Source: Streptomyces sp. NBC_01335 (GTDB taxonomy: Bacteria; Actinomycetota; Actinomycetes; Streptomycetales; Streptomycetaceae). From it: a DNA stretch of 64,000 nucleotides. The stretch spans positions 1,178,001 through 1,242,000 of the forward strand of contig NZ_CP108370.1 in assembly GCF_035953295.1 (NCBI RefSeq). Reading direction: 5' to 3'. The translations under genes and the position numbers were made by a program. Below, piece after piece: positions 1 through 9,374 of this stretch. How positions within the stretch are numbered: position 1 is the stretch's first letter; the number at the start of each line of letters is the position of its first letter. The notes beneath the pieces were generated by a model. It did not search any database. It was not told the origin of the DNA and saw only the letters and a program-made list of their open reading frames with translations.

Positions 1-164
1 ACCTGGACGGCATGCGCAGCTGGATGCGCGGCAACCTCGACTGGTCCCGGCAGACGCCCCGGTACAACCCCGCCGACGTCAGCCAGTACGAGGAGCCCGG
101 GCAGTACCTGGAGGAAACCGTGCTCGGCATCGCGGCCGACCACGCGGGCCACGTGCGCGGCTGA
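1..164 (+). CDS. Class I terpene synthase, C-terminal end (partial)
   Basis: The reading frame enters from the left edge and stops with TGA at 162-164, giving the last 53 residues only. The peptide contains a W-x-x-GN-x-x-W segment (WMRGNLDW) followed by a T-P-R-Y motif. This resembles the C-terminal helix and RY pair that closes over the diphosphate in bacterial class I sesquiterpene cyclases. The metal-binding aspartate-rich and NSE motifs would lie upstream, outside the window, so the product cannot be predicted. A perfect hairpin follows the stop codon. The call rests on a short tail and could be wrong in subfamily. Confidence 0.7.
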   Translation, partial: LDGMRSWMRGNLDWSRQTPRYNPADVSQYEEPGQYLEETVLGIAADHAGHVRG

Positions 165-210
165 GGACCCGGCACCCTCTCGACGGCCAGGAGGCCGGCG
201 ACCCGTCACC

Positions 211-271
211 CCGTACACGGCCAGGAGGCCGGCACCCCGTCGCGGGGTGCCGGCCTCCTGGCCGTGTACGG
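211..271. terminator. Bidirectional terminator, 29-bp perfect stem
   Basis: Positions 211-239 and 243-271 are exact reverse complements with a 3-nt loop. The element lies between the convergent terpene synthase gene and the sugar-binding regulator, so it can end both transcripts. A partial extra copy of one arm (core CGGCCAGGAGGCCGGC) is at 184-199, suggesting duplication of the arm. Confidence 0.85.
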
Positions 272-279
272 AGAATCCG

Positions 280-1305
280 TCAGCGGCCGTCCGGGTCGGC
301 CCGCTCCAGGGCGGGCCGGATTCCGGCGGCCGACTCGGTCAGCAGGTACTCGGCGGCCGCCGTGTCCGTCACCAGGCTGGTCACCAGGCCGGAGCGGAGC
401 ACCGCGCCGATCGCCGCCGCCTTGCGCTGGCCACCCGCGATGGCGACGACCTCGGGGATGCGGCGCAGCCGGTCGGCCTCCACGGTGATGCAGCGCTCGC
501 CCAGATCACGGCCGACCCGGCGCCCTTCGGCGTCGAAGAGGTGGGCGGACATCTCGGCCGCGACGCCGAGGGAGGCGTAGTGGGAGCGCTCGTCGTCCGA
601 CAGCATGTCGTGGACGGTGGAGATGCCCGGCTCCCAGGAGCCGATGGAGACCGCGGCGACGGTGACCTTGTCGAAGTAGTCGAAGGCGCGCGCGATCCCC
701 GTCTGGTTGCGGAGCGCGGCCGCGGTGGCCGGGTCCGGCAGCAGCATCGGGGCGTAGATGGGGTGCGCCTCGCCACCGGAGACCTGTGCGGCCCTGCGGA
801 CCGCCTCCACCGACCCGCGTTCGGCCGTGCCCGCGTCGTACACGCCGGTCAGCTGGACCACCGTGCACGGCGGCAGCTGGTCGAGCGCCGCGGCCATGTG
901 GATGGTGGACCGGCCCCAGGCCAGACCGAGGACATCGCCCTCGGTCACCAGCTCGCCGAGCAGATCGGCCGCGACCTCGCCCAGGTTCTCCGGGTCGGGG
1001 GCGTCGTCCTGCTCGTCCGCCGGGGACTCCACGACGACCGCGTGGCGCAGCCCGTACCGGGACCGCAGCGCGTCGGAGCGCTCCGCGTCCAGCTCGGCCG
1101 GCACCCGGATCTCGATGCGTACGAGATCACGCTCGAGGGCCGTCTCCAGGACCCGGGCCACCTTGAAGCGGCTGACGCCGAACTCCTCGGCGATCTGGAT
1201 CTTGGACTTGCCCTCCAGATAGAACCGTCGAGCCATGGCCGCCGCCTGCACGAGCTCCGCGGGGCCCATCCGCATGGCTGACCGACCCGCCGAGATGCCA
1301 GACAC
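280..1305 (-). CDS. SorC/DeoR-type sugar-binding transcriptional regulator
   Basis: A roughly 341-residue protein with an N-terminal helix-turn-helix (KSKIQIAEEFGVSRFKVARV, about residues 33-52) followed by a long sugar-binding domain of the SorC/DeoR effector type, which senses phosphorylated sugars in characterised members. The GTG at 1305 is preferred because GAGGAG lies 6-7 nt upstream. An upstream GTG at 1329 has no ribosome-binding site but would add eight residues. It sits directly upstream of rpe on the same strand with about 100 bp between them, which hints at a link to pentose-phosphate metabolism. The effector is unknown. Confidence 0.88.
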   Translation of the reverse strand: MSGISAGRSAMRMGPAELVQAAAMARRFYLEGKSKIQIAEEFGVSRFKVARVLETALERDLVRIEIRVPAELDAERSDALRSRYGLRHAVVVESPADEQDDAPDPENLGEVAADLLGELVTEGDVLGLAWGRSTIHMAAALDQLPPCTVVQLTGVYDAGTAERGSVEAVRRAAQVSGGEAHPIYAPMLLPDPATAAALRNQTGIARAFDYFDKVTVAAVSIGSWEPGISTVHDMLSDDERSHYASLGVAAEMSAHLFDAEGRRVGRDLGERCITVEADRLRRIPEVVAIAGGQRKAAAIGAVLRSGLVTSLVTDTAAAEYLLTESAAGIRPALERADPDGR

Positions 1306-1407
1306 CGCGATCTCCTCACTGCTGTTCACATGCCCGCTACGCCGTTCATCCTGTCAGATCCGGCGAACTTGATCGGCCGCGTCGGGCCGCGTTCATCTGC
1401 CCTTGGC

Positions 1408-2091
1408 TCAGTGGCCGCACGCCCAGGGCGCCGCGGCCGTCGCCGCCTGGGCCTTCGCCCGCAGCGCGCGCACCGCCCCGGCCGGGTCGGACGCCCCGTA
1501 CACCGCCGAACCCGCGACGAAGACGTCGGCGCCCGCCTCGGCGCAGCGCTCGATGGTCTCCTCGGAGACCCCGCCGTCGATCTGCAGCCACAGGTCGAGC
1601 CCGTGCTTGGAGATCAGGTCCCGGGTGCGGCGGATCTTCGGCAGCATGATGTCGAGGAACGCCTGCCCGCCGAAGCCCGGTTCCACCGTCATGATGAGCA
1701 GCATGTCGAGCTCGGGGAGCAGGTCCTCGTACGGCTCGATGGGCGTCGCCGGCCTGAGCGCCATCGACGCCCGGGCGCCCTTGGCCCGGATCTCCCGCGC
1801 CAGCCGGACCGGGGCCGCCGCCGCCTCCACGTGGAAGGTGACGGAGCCGGCACCCGCCTCGACGTACTGAGGCGCCCAGCGGTCCGGGTTCTCGATCATG
1901 AGGTGGCAGTCGAGCGGGGTGTCGGTGGCCCGGCTCAGCGACTCCACGATGGGCACACCGAGAGTCAGGTTGGGCACGAAGTGGTTGTCCATCACGTCGA
2001 CGTGGAGCCAGTCGGCGCCCTGAACCGCCTTCGCCTCATCGGCGAGGCGGGCGAAGTCGGCGGAGAGGATGCTGGGGTTGATCTGGGCCAT
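1408..2091 (-). CDS. rpe: Ribulose-phosphate 3-epimerase
   Basis: Interconverts ribulose 5-phosphate and xylulose 5-phosphate in the cytosolic pentose-phosphate pathway. The 227-residue protein is of family length and begins [13 protein letters not shown]. It carries the TIM-barrel metal-site signature [16 protein letters not shown] near residue 35, then the H-L-M segment and the [10 protein letters not shown] phosphate-binding loop. The open frame extends 17 codons further upstream, but that extension is not conserved-looking and lacks a ribosome-binding site. It lies between rsmB and the sugar-binding regulator, all on the minus strand. Confidence 0.96.
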   Translation of the reverse strand: MAQINPSILSADFARLADEAKAVQGADWLHVDVMDNHFVPNLTLGVPIVESLSRATDTPLDCHLMIENPDRWAPQYVEAGAGSVTFHVEAAAAPVRLAREIRAKGARASMALRPATPIEPYEDLLPELDMLLIMTVEPGFGGQAFLDIMLPKIRRTRDLISKHGLDLWLQIDGGVSEETIERCAEAGADVFVAGSAVYGASDPAGAVRALRAKAQAATAAAPWACGH

Positions 2092-2211
2092 GCCCCAAGC
2101 CTGCCATGCTCCGGACCGCTTCCCCGCCACGGGGAGCCCCAAAGCCTCACGGGCTGGTCACGGTTCGGGCAACGCCCGCCGCCGGGACCCGCTCCCCGGT
2201 CGCCCGACGGA

Positions 2212-3645
2212 TCAGCCCGTACGCCGCAGCAGCGCGAGGTACATCGCGTCGGTGCCGTGCAGATGGGGCCAGAGCTGCACGTCGGGGCCGTCGCCCAGCG
2301 CGGGGACGCCCGGCATCAGGGGGCGGGCGTCCACCCACTCCGCCTCGACCGGGTCGCCGCCGCGCCCCTTCAGGACGTCCTCGACCACGGTCCGGGTCTC
2401 GGCGAGGTGGGGCGAGCAGGTCGCGTAACCGACGACCCCGCCGACCCGTACCGCCTTCAGCGCCTCGCGCAGCAGGCCGCGCTGGAGCGGGGCGAAGCCC
2501 TCCAGGTCCTCGGGCCGGCGGCGCCAGCGCGCCTCGGGGCGTCGGCGCAGCGCGCCCAGGCCGGAGCACGGCACGTCCATGAGGATGCGGTCGAAGCTGC
2601 CGGGCCGCCACGGCGGGCGGGTGCCGTCGGCGGTGATCACCTGGTACGGACCGGGGTTGCCGGCCAGGGTCCGCTCCACGAGCCGGGCGCGGTGCGGCTG
2701 CTTCTCGGCGGCGAGCAGGGCGGCGCCCCGCCCGGCGGCGAGCGCGGCCAGCAGCGCGGCCTTGCCGCCGGGACCGGCGCAGCCGTCGAGCCAGCGGGTG
2801 TCGTCGCCCTCCAGCGGGGCGTTGGCGAGGGCGGCGGCGACGAGCTGGCTGCCCTCGTCCTGCACACCGGCCCGGCCGTCGCGTACGGCGGCCAGCGCAC
2901 CGGGCTCGCCGCCCTCGGCCATGCGTACGGCATAGGGCGACCAGCGGCCGGGGAGCGACTGCTCCTCGCCCAGGGCCTCGACGAGTTCACCGGTGGTGGA
3001 CCGGCCGGGGCGGGCGACCAAGGTGACCTCGGGACGCTCGTTGTCGGCTTCGAGGAGGTCCTCGATCCCGGCCCGCCCGCCGCCGAGGGAGTCCCACAGC
3101 GCGGAGACCACCCAGCGGGGGTGCGAGTGGACCACCGCGAGGTGCGCCTCGGCGTCCTCGTCGTAGGGCGGCGCGACCTGGTCGAGCCAGGCGTCCAGGT
3201 CCTTCGCGGTGACCTTGCGCAGCACCGCGTTGACGAACTTCGCGCGCCCCTCCCCCAGCACCACCCGCGCCAGCTCGACACTGGCGGAGACGGCGGCGTG
3301 GGTGGGGATGCGGGTGCCGAGCAGCTGGTGCACGCCCATGTTGAGGACGTCGAGCACCGGCGGGTCGACCTCGCGCAGCGGCCGGTCGATGCAGGCCGCC
3401 ACGATCGCGTCGTACGTGCCCTGCCGGCGCAGCGTCCCGTAGACCAGCTCCGTCGCCAGCGCCGCGTCGCGGCCGTCGAAGTCGCCCTTGGCGCGGGCCT
3501 TCTTCAGCAGCGGGGGCAGCACCAGGTTGGCGTAGGCGTCCCGCTCGTCGACGGCGCGCAGGGCCTCGAAGGCCAGGAACCGCACCGGGTCCTTCTTGGG
3601 GCGGCGGTGGGGCTGGGCGGGACGGCGACGAGGCTGGTCGTTCAC
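2212..3645 (-). CDS. rsmB: 16S rRNA cytosine-C5 methyltransferase RsmB family
   Basis: Expected to methylate a cytosine of 16S rRNA (C967 in E. coli numbering) using S-adenosylmethionine. The 477-residue protein has an N-terminal NusB-like RNA-binding domain followed by a Rossmann methyltransferase domain with the SAM motif LDGCAGPGGKAALL, the MDVPCSGLG motif and the catalytic TCS motif (GYATCSPHLAET). The GTG at 3645 is chosen because GGAG lies about 11 nt upstream and the basic N-terminus VNDQPRRRP begins there. The open frame upstream is a GC-rich extension. It follows fmt with about 90 bp between them, a common pairing in bacteria. Confidence 0.94.
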   Translation of the reverse strand: MNDQPRRRPAQPHRRPKKDPVRFLAFEALRAVDERDAYANLVLPPLLKKARAKGDFDGRDAALATELVYGTLRRQGTYDAIVAACIDRPLREVDPPVLDVLNMGVHQLLGTRIPTHAAVSASVELARVVLGEGRAKFVNAVLRKVTAKDLDAWLDQVAPPYDEDAEAHLAVVHSHPRWVVSALWDSLGGGRAGIEDLLEADNERPEVTLVARPGRSTTGELVEALGEEQSLPGRWSPYAVRMAEGGEPGALAAVRDGRAGVQDEGSQLVAAALANAPLEGDDTRWLDGCAGPGGKAALLAALAAGRGAALLAAEKQPHRARLVERTLAGNPGPYQVITADGTRPPWRPGSFDRILMDVPCSGLGALRRRPEARWRRRPEDLEGFAPLQRGLLREALKAVRVGGVVGYATCSPHLAETRTVVEDVLKGRGGDPVEAEWVDARPLMPGVPALGDGPDVQLWPHLHGTDAMYLALLRRTG

Positions 3646-3736
3646 GTGAAAGGTGCTCCGCTGATGGTGAGGGGGCGAACCCACCCAGCCTACGTCGCCC
3701 CCGCGCGGCCCGTGGAACTGCCGTGCGGCCGAGGCC

Positions 3737-4669
3737 TCAGAGCCCGAGCAGCTCACCGGGGGCGATGCGGACACCGCGCGCCCAGTCGGCGGCCTGCATG
3801 GGCTTCTTGCCCTGGGGCTGGACCCAGAGCAGCTCGACGGCGTGCGAGCCGGTACCCACGTACACGTTCTTCTTGGACGCGGAGATCTCGCCCGGGGCGA
3901 GGTCGTGGCGGTCGGTCACCGGCGTGGCCTGGACGAGCTTGAGGCGCTCGCCGCGGAAGAGTGTCCAGGCGCCGGGGGCGGGGGTGCAGCCGCGCACGAT
4001 CCGGTCGACCCGCAGAGCGGGTGCCGACCACTGCACCTGGGCGTCCTCGACGGTGATCTTCGGCGCGAGGGTGACCCCGCCGGCCGGCTGGGGCACCGCG
4101 TGCAGGGTGCCGTCCTCGATCCCGTCCATCGTCGCGACGAGCAGCCCCGATCCGGCGAAGGCGAGCCGGGTCAGCAGGTCGCCACTGGTGTCGGTCGGGC
4201 GGACCTCCTCGGTGAGCACCCCGTAGACGGGTCCCGAGTCGAGGCCCTCCTCGATGAGGAAGGTCGAGGCGCCGGTGACCTCGTCCCCGGCCATCACGGA
4301 GTGCTGGACGGGGGCGGCGCCGCGCCAGGCGGGGAGCAGCGAGAAGTGCAGGTTGACCCAGCCCCGGGCGGGGATGTCCAGGGCGGTCTTCGGCAGCAGC
4401 GCGCCGTAGGCGACGACCGGGCAGCAGTCCGGGGCGATCTCCCGCAGCCGGGCCAGGAAGTCCTCGTCGCGCGGGCGGGCCGGCTTGAGTACCTCGATCC
4501 CGGCCTCCTCGGCACGCTCGGCGACCGGGCTGGCGACCAGCCGCCGCCCCCGGCCCGCCGGTGCGTCGGGACGCGTGACCACGGCGGCCACCTCGTGGCG
4601 GCCGGAGGCGATCAGAGCGTCCAGGGCGGGGACTGCTACCTCGGGGGTGCCTGCGAAGACGAGCTTCAT
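3737..4669 (-). CDS. fmt: Methionyl-tRNA formyltransferase
   Basis: Transfers a formyl group from 10-formyl-tetrahydrofolate to Met-tRNA for translation initiation. The 310-residue protein starts [19 protein letters not shown], typical of the N-terminal Rossmann-like domain, and includes the folate-binding and catalytic segment [17 protein letters not shown] near residue 110. A smaller C-terminal tRNA-binding domain follows from about residue 210. It is transcribed toward rsmB and rpe. The upstream 254 bp are shared with a divergent gene at 4924. Confidence 0.97.
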   Translation of the reverse strand: MKLVFAGTPEVAVPALDALIASGRHEVAAVVTRPDAPAGRGRRLVASPVAERAEEAGIEVLKPARPRDEDFLARLREIAPDCCPVVAYGALLPKTALDIPARGWVNLHFSLLPAWRGAAPVQHSVMAGDEVTGASTFLIEEGLDSGPVYGVLTEEVRPTDTSGDLLTRLAFAGSGLLVATMDGIEDGTLHAVPQPAGGVTLAPKITVEDAQVQWSAPALRVDRIVRGCTPAPGAWTLFRGERLKLVQATPVTDRHDLAPGEISASKKNVYVGTGSHAVELLWVQPQGKKPMQAADWARGVRIAPGELLGL

Positions 4670-4843
4670 GGGTGGCTGACTGCCTCTCGGGCGGGCTTAC
4701 GGTGACGAGCGACGCACCAGTCTAGGTGGTGGCCTCCACCAGGCCGGGCCGGGCCGTGCCCGAGGGGGGCGCACACGCGGCGTACGCCCGGCGCACATGC
4801 GGAAACGACCGGAGAGCGTGACCACAAGGGCGGGTCGGGCGTT

Positions 4844-4861
4844 GGTCAAAGGAGATTGACC
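4844..4861. promoter_or_regulatory. Inverted repeat GGTCAA-N6-TTGACC in divergent spacer
   Basis: A 6+6-bp palindrome with a 6-nt spacer lies about 63 bp before the start of the HTH gene at 4924 and about 175 bp before fmt. It could be an operator. The right half, TTGACC, also resembles a -35 element, but I find no convincing -10 at the right distance. The rest of the 4670-4923 spacer shows no gene. Confidence 0.3.
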
Positions 4862-4923
4862 GAAGCGAGTCGCCGCGCTGCGGCGGCCCGATCCCTTTCA
4901 ACGCCGGTTCGAGAGGCTTCTTC

Positions 4924-5475
4924 ATGGCCGACCACGCAACGCACGACGCCCAAGCGCGGGCCAGTCTGCATCTCCTGGTGCGGGACATCGAGCGGGTCAG
5001 GCGGCAGGTGGACGCGCTGCGCACCCTCACCGCGCAGCTGGGCAACGTCTACCGTCCGCGCCGCTCGGGGCCGTCCGCGGGCTTCGTGGTCTACGGACGG
5101 GCCCCGGCCCCCACGGTCCGTCTGGCCCAGGAGCTGCGGGACAGCGTCGAGACGCTCGTCACCGCGGCGGTCGACTTCGACCGTTCGCTGGGATTCTCCT
5201 GGGACGCGGTGGGTTCGGCCCTGGGTGTCACCAAGCAGGCGGTGCACCGCCGTTACGGCGCGCGCCGTACGACTCCGCAGCCCGCCGGGGAGGCAGCCGA
5301 GGCCACGGCCGGGCGCTCCGCGCCGGCCACCGCCGAACCGGGGATGCCGCCCGGTGCGGGCGCCCCGGTGCCGTCCGTGCCCGCGGCGCGGTCGATGCCT
5401 CCGCAGCCCGCGCCGGGAGCGCCGCTGCGCGGGGAGATGCGGCCGGGCGTCTTCCCCGGCCCGCGCAACGGCTGA
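4924..5475 (+). CDS. Conserved HTH-containing protein of unknown function
   Basis: I do not recognise a characterised family. The 183-residue protein starts [19 protein letters not shown]. An N-terminal helical stretch rich in R, E and L (residues 8-40) is followed by a segment around residues 85-115 ([21 protein letters not shown]). That segment reads as a helix-turn-helix of the sigma-70 region 4 or homeodomain-like type found in many small actinobacterial proteins. The last 65 residues are low-complexity Ala/Pro/Gly. It is a single plus-strand gene convergent with priA and divergent from fmt. A DNA-binding role is inferred only from the helix-turn-helix. Confidence 0.75.
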   Translation: MADHATHDAQARASLHLLVRDIERVRRQVDALRTLTAQLGNVYRPRRSGPSAGFVVYGRAPAPTVRLAQELRDSVETLVTAAVDFDRSLGFSWDAVGSALGVTKQAVHRRYGARRTTPQPAGEAAEATAGRSAPATAEPGMPPGAGAPVPSVPAARSMPPQPAPGAPLRGEMRPGVFPGPRNG

Positions 5476-5552
5476 CCGCGCGACGCCTGCCCGCGCGACG
5501 GCTGCCCGGACCCCGGCCGACGGACGGCGGCCTCCGCACCCGCCGCCGCTCC

Positions 5553-5621
5553 GCTGACGCACCACCGCGCACCCGTCACCGCACAGCTGACGCACCACCG
5601 CGCACCGCTGACGCACCACCG
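5553..5621. repeat. Three short direct repeats GCTGACGCACCACCG
   Basis: The 15-nt unit occurs at 5553-5567, 5586-5600 and 5607-5621 in the spacer between the HTH gene and priA. The first two copies share five further bases (CGCAC). The copies end where the priA terminator begins. Confidence 0.6.
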
Positions 5622-5640
5622 GCCGGGCCCCCGCCCGGCC
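5621..5640. terminator. Hairpin terminator at the end of priA
   Basis: GGCCGGGC at 5621-5628 pairs with GCCCGGCC at 5633-5640 around a 4-nt loop, abutting the priA stop codon at 5641-5643. It may also stop readthrough from the convergent gene ending at 5475. Confidence 0.55.
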
Positions 5641-7785
5641 TCAGCCGATGTCGGGCGGGTCGATCCTGATGCGTACGGGCTCCACGCCGCCCCGGGCGGT
5701 CCGCGCCGCCTGAGCCGACTTCAGCGCGGCGGCGAGCGCGGCGCCGCGTCCGGGGACCACGCGGATCAGCAGCCGCTCCCAGGTCTCGCCGTGCGGGGCG
5801 TCCCCGGCCCGGCGCGGTCGGCCCGGTCCGGCGGAGGGCGCCGGTACGGGCCCGAGGATCTCGGCCTCTGGCGGCAGGCCCGCGCTCTCCAGGAACGCGG
5901 TGAGCGCCCCGGGCGTGCCCGTCACCGAGGCCATCCGGGAGACGGGCGGAAAGCCGAGCTCGGCCCGCTCGGCGAGCTCCCGGCGGGCGAACCCGGCGGG
6001 GTCCCACCGCACCAGGGCCTGGACGGGGCCGAGCGTCGGTTCGGCCACGACGACCACGGCGCCGCCCTCCTCCTGACCCCGGACCAGTGAGGCGGCGGCG
6101 ATCCAGCGGCGCAGCGCCTCCTCGCCCGCCCGGAGGTCGGGCCGGCCGAGCATGGCCCAGCCGTCGAGGAGCAGTGCCGCGGCGTAGCCGCCCTGGGCGA
6201 CGGGTTCGGCGCCGGGGGTGCTCACCACGAGGGCGGGTTCGCCCGGTACCTCGTCCAGGATGTGGTCGCGCCCCGAGGTGCGGACGGGCACCTTGGGGAA
6301 GGCGCGGCCGAGTTCGTCCGCGGTCCGCCGGGCCCCGACGATCTGCGCGCGCAGCCGGGTGGCCCCGCACGCGGCGCACTGCCAGGCGTGCTCGGGGCGC
6401 CCGCACCAGGCGCAGTCGAGCTCCCGCTGGTCCTGGGCCTGGAGCGGTCCGGCGCAGTGCCGGCAGCGGGCCGGGGTGCGGCAGCGCTCGCAGGCGAGCC
6501 GGGGGGCGTACCCGCGGCGCGGGACCTGCACCAGCACCGGGCCGTCGCGCAGCCCGTCGCGCGCGGTCTGCCACGCCAGGCTGGGCAGCCGGGCGGTGCG
6601 CGCGGCGCCGTCCCGGGCGAGCTGTTCGTCGCCGATCGTGCGGATCATCGGGGCGGCGCGGCGTACGTGGTCGCGGGGGGCGGCCAGCGGCAGGGCCCAG
6701 CCGGTCTCGACCAGTTGCGCGGCCTCCACCGTGCAGCCGGTGGCGCCGAGAAGGAACCCGCACCGCGCGTGCGCGGCCCGCAGCTCCAGCACCTCCCGGA
6801 CGTGGGGGAAGGGGGCGTTGTCGTCGCTGTGGCTGGAGTCCCCGTCGTCCCAGATCACGACGAGGCCGAGGTCCGCGACGGGTGCGAACATCGCGGCCCG
6901 CGTCCCGACCACCGCCCGCACCGAGCCCCGCCGGACGGCGAGCCACTGGCGGTACCGCTTCTCCGGGCCGGACTCCGCGGTGAGCAGGGCGTGCAGCCCG
7001 GGCCCGAGCAGAGCGGTCAGCGCGGCGTCGACCCGCCCGGCCGTCCGGCCGTCGGGGACGACGACGAGCGCGCCGCGTCCCGAGGTGAGGGTGGCCGCGA
7101 CGGCGCGGGCGATCTCGTGCGGCCAGTGCGGTCCGGGCAGGGCGGTCCACACGGCGCGGGGCGCGCCGCCCTCGGCGAGCGCGCGCAGGAACCCGGGCCC
7201 CTGGGCGTACCGCTCCCAGCTGCCCGGGGCGGGGGGCGGGGGCGGCGGCAGCGGCTGGGGCGAGGGCTTGCTCTCGGCGCGGCCGTTGCGCGGCGGCACC
7301 GCCAGCTGGAGCACGTCGGCGAGGCTGCCGGCGTACCGGTCGGCGACCGCGCGCGCCAGTCCCAGCAGCTCCGGGGAGAGGACGGGCTCCGGGGAGACGA
7401 CGTAGGCGAGCGCGGCCAGCGTGCCCTGGTAGTCCGACTCCGCCCGCCGCTCCACGAGGAACCCGTCGATCAGCCCGCCGCCCTCGCGCCGGCCGCCCCG
7501 GACCTGGCGTCCGCCGGCGCCGAAGCGCACACGGACCCGGACGCCGGGCTGTGCGTCGGCGTCGAGCTCCTCGGGCACCGCGTAGTCGAAGTACTGGTCG
7601 AGGTGGAGCACGCCCTTGTTCACCAGGACCCGGGCGACGGGCAGCTCGGCGGCGAGCGGCGCGCCGCGCCAGGTACGCGGCTTGGCGCGCGGCACCTTCG
7701 CCCGGCGCACGGTCTCCCGGATGAGCGCAAGCTGCTCCGGCATGCCGTCCCCGGGCTCGTCCGCCCGCTCGTCCTCGCTGCTCAC
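5641..7785 (-). CDS. priA: PriA-like primosomal protein N' lacking helicase motifs
   Basis: A 714-residue homologue of the replication-restart protein PriA. The DNA-binding 3'BD-like region is recognisable at the N-terminus (VARVLVNKGVLHLDQYFDYAVP, about residues 47-68). Four Cys pairs of the zinc-binding insert are all present (CERC, CRHC, CAWC, CAAC), so the structural core is kept. The Walker A position reads ALPGPHWPHE with no GKT, and the DEAH-box position reads VIWDDGDSS, so ATP-driven unwinding is not expected. Loss of helicase motifs is known for actinobacterial PriA. The GTG at 7785 is chosen over in-frame upstream codons because AGGA lies at a workable distance. Downstream is a hairpin and upstream is metK. 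Confidence 0.9.
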   Translation of the reverse strand: MSSEDERADEPGDGMPEQLALIRETVRRAKVPRAKPRTWRGAPLAAELPVARVLVNKGVLHLDQYFDYAVPEELDADAQPGVRVRVRFGAGGRQVRGGRREGGGLIDGFLVERRAESDYQGTLAALAYVVSPEPVLSPELLGLARAVADRYAGSLADVLQLAVPPRNGRAESKPSPQPLPPPPPPAPGSWERYAQGPGFLRALAEGGAPRAVWTALPGPHWPHEIARAVAATLTSGRGALVVVPDGRTAGRVDAALTALLGPGLHALLTAESGPEKRYRQWLAVRRGSVRAVVGTRAAMFAPVADLGLVVIWDDGDSSHSDDNAPFPHVREVLELRAAHARCGFLLGATGCTVEAAQLVETGWALPLAAPRDHVRRAAPMIRTIGDEQLARDGAARTARLPSLAWQTARDGLRDGPVLVQVPRRGYAPRLACERCRTPARCRHCAGPLQAQDQRELDCAWCGRPEHAWQCAACGATRLRAQIVGARRTADELGRAFPKVPVRTSGRDHILDEVPGEPALVVSTPGAEPVAQGGYAAALLLDGWAMLGRPDLRAGEEALRRWIAAASLVRGQEEGGAVVVVAEPTLGPVQALVRWDPAGFARRELAERAELGFPPVSRMASVTGTPGALTAFLESAGLPPEAEILGPVPAPSAGPGRPRRAGDAPHGETWERLLIRVVPGRGAALAAALKSAQAARTARGGVEPVRIRIDPPDIG

Positions 7786-7832
7786 AGCCACATTCCTACC
7801 AGAGGGGTCCGACAGTGCACGGAGCACGGCAA

Positions 7833-7878
7833 CGGCCGGGGCCCGGACACCGTGGTGACGGTGTCCGGGCCCCGGCCG
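7833..7878. terminator. Terminator hairpin downstream of metK, 20-bp stem
   Basis: Positions 7833-7852 and 7859-7878 are perfect reverse complements with a 6-nt loop, 38 bp beyond the metK stop codon on the minus strand and upstream of priA. There is no U-tract, as is usual for GC-rich actinobacterial terminators. Confidence 0.85.
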
Positions 7879-7915
7879 TACGTGCGCCTGCGGGTCCTCG
7901 TGCGGACCGGCGGGA

Positions 7916-9136
7916 TCAGAGACCGGCGGCGGCGCGCAGGGCGTCGACCCGGTCCGTGCGCTCCCAGGTGAAGTCGGGGAGCTCGCGGCCGAAGTGGCCG
8001 TACGCCGCGGTCTGGGCGTAGATCGGGCGGAGCAGGTCCAGGTCGCGGATGATCGCGGCCGGGCGGAGGTCGAAGACCTCGCCGATGGCGTGCTCGATCT
8101 TGTCGGTGTCGACCGCGGCGGTGCCGAAGGTCTCGACGAACAGACCGACCGGCTCGGCCTTGCCGATCGCGTACGCGACCTGCACCTCGCAGCGGGCGGC
8201 GAGCCCGGCGGCGACGACGTTCTTGGCCACCCAGCGCATGGCGTACGCGGCCGAACGGTCCACCTTCGACGGGTCCTTGCCCGAGAAGGCGCCGCCACCG
8301 TGGCGGGCCATGCCGCCGTAGGTGTCGATGATGATCTTGCGGCCGGTGAGGCCGGCGTCGCCCATCGGGCCGCCGATCTCGAAGCGGCCGGTCGGGTTCA
8401 CCAGGAGGCGGTAGCCCTCGGTGTCGAGCTTGATACCGTCCTCGATGAGCTGCGCCAGCACGTGCTCCACGACGAACTCGCGGATGTCGGGGGCGAGCAG
8501 CGAGTCGAGGTCGATGTCCGAGGCGTGCTGCGAGGACACCACGACCGTGTCGAGGCGGACGGCCTTGTCGCCGTCGTACTCGATGGTGACCTGCGTCTTG
8601 CCGTCGGGGCGCAGGTAGGGGATGGTGCCGTTCTTGCGGACGTCGGAGAGCCGGCGGGAGAGCCGGTGCGCCACGTAGATCGGGAGCGGCATCAGCTCGG
8701 GCGTCTCGTCGCAGGCGTAACCGAACATCAGTCCCTGGTCGCCGGCGCCCTGCTTGTCGAGCTCGTCGTCCTCGACGGCCGCCGCACCCAGCACCCGCTT
8801 CTCGTACGCGGTGTCGACACCCTGGGCGATGTCCGGGGACTGCGCTCCGATGGACACCGACACGCCGCAGGAGGCGCCGTCGAAGCCCTTCTTGGAGGAG
8901 TCGTAGCCGATCTCCAGGATCTTGTTGCGCACGAGGTTGGGGATGTCGGCGTAGGCCTTGGTCGTGACCTCACCCGCGACATGCACCAGACCAGTGGTGA
9001 TCAAGGTCTCGACGGCGACGCGCGAGGTGGGGTCCTCGCGCAGGAGCGCGTCGAGAATCGTGTCGCTGATCTGGTCAGCGATCTTGTCGGGGTGACCCTC
9101 GGTGACGGATTCCGAGGTGAAGAGACGGCGGGACAC
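7916..9136 (-). CDS. metK: S-adenosylmethionine synthetase
   Basis: Makes S-adenosylmethionine from methionine and ATP. The 406-residue protein begins [22 protein letters not shown], containing the family signature EGHPDK. It has the [12 protein letters not shown] motif near residue 130 and the [19 protein letters not shown] phosphate-binding loop near residue 275. GTG at 9136 is used because AGGGAG lies about 6 nt upstream. The open frame upstream adds 57 unlike-family residues. The 238-bp spacer before it (9137-9374) shows no gene and no SAM riboswitch that I can recognise by eye. Confidence 0.97.
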   Translation of the reverse strand: MSRRLFTSESVTEGHPDKIADQISDTILDALLREDPTSRVAVETLITTGLVHVAGEVTTKAYADIPNLVRNKILEIGYDSSKKGFDGASCGVSVSIGAQSPDIAQGVDTAYEKRVLGAAAVEDDELDKQGAGDQGLMFGYACDETPELMPLPIYVAHRLSRRLSDVRKNGTIPYLRPDGKTQVTIEYDGDKAVRLDTVVVSSQHASDIDLDSLLAPDIREFVVEHVLAQLIEDGIKLDTEGYRLLVNPTGRFEIGGPMGDAGLTGRKIIIDTYGGMARHGGGAFSGKDPSKVDRSAAYAMRWVAKNVVAAGLAARCEVQVAYAIGKAEPVGLFVETFGTAAVDTDKIEHAIGEVFDLRPAAIIRDLDLLRPIYAQTAAYGHFGRELPDFTWERTDRVDALRAAAGL

Positions 9137-9374
9137 ATCGCTCCCTGGGGTTGCAGCGGCTGCTGGCTGATCATGGGTGGACGGTCGGGAGCTGCGCCCG
9201 GCACGTTCCGCGACCAGTTTATCGGTCGCTTCCGACGGTTGGGTCACGCGTCTCGCCCCTTGGGAGCGCTGTGACGTGCGGCACTGGCGAATTCGGGGGT
9301 GGGACACTCCCGCGGAAGCACTCTGGAGCCCTATCTTCTCCTTCGCCCCGACCGCGGGTACGGCGGGGGTGAAT

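Noticed and set aside
9137..9374. Possible SAM-sensing riboswitch upstream of metK
   Set aside because: No recognisable SAM-I, SAM-II or SAM-IV pattern can be made out by eye. An Infernal search against the Rfam SAM families would settle it.
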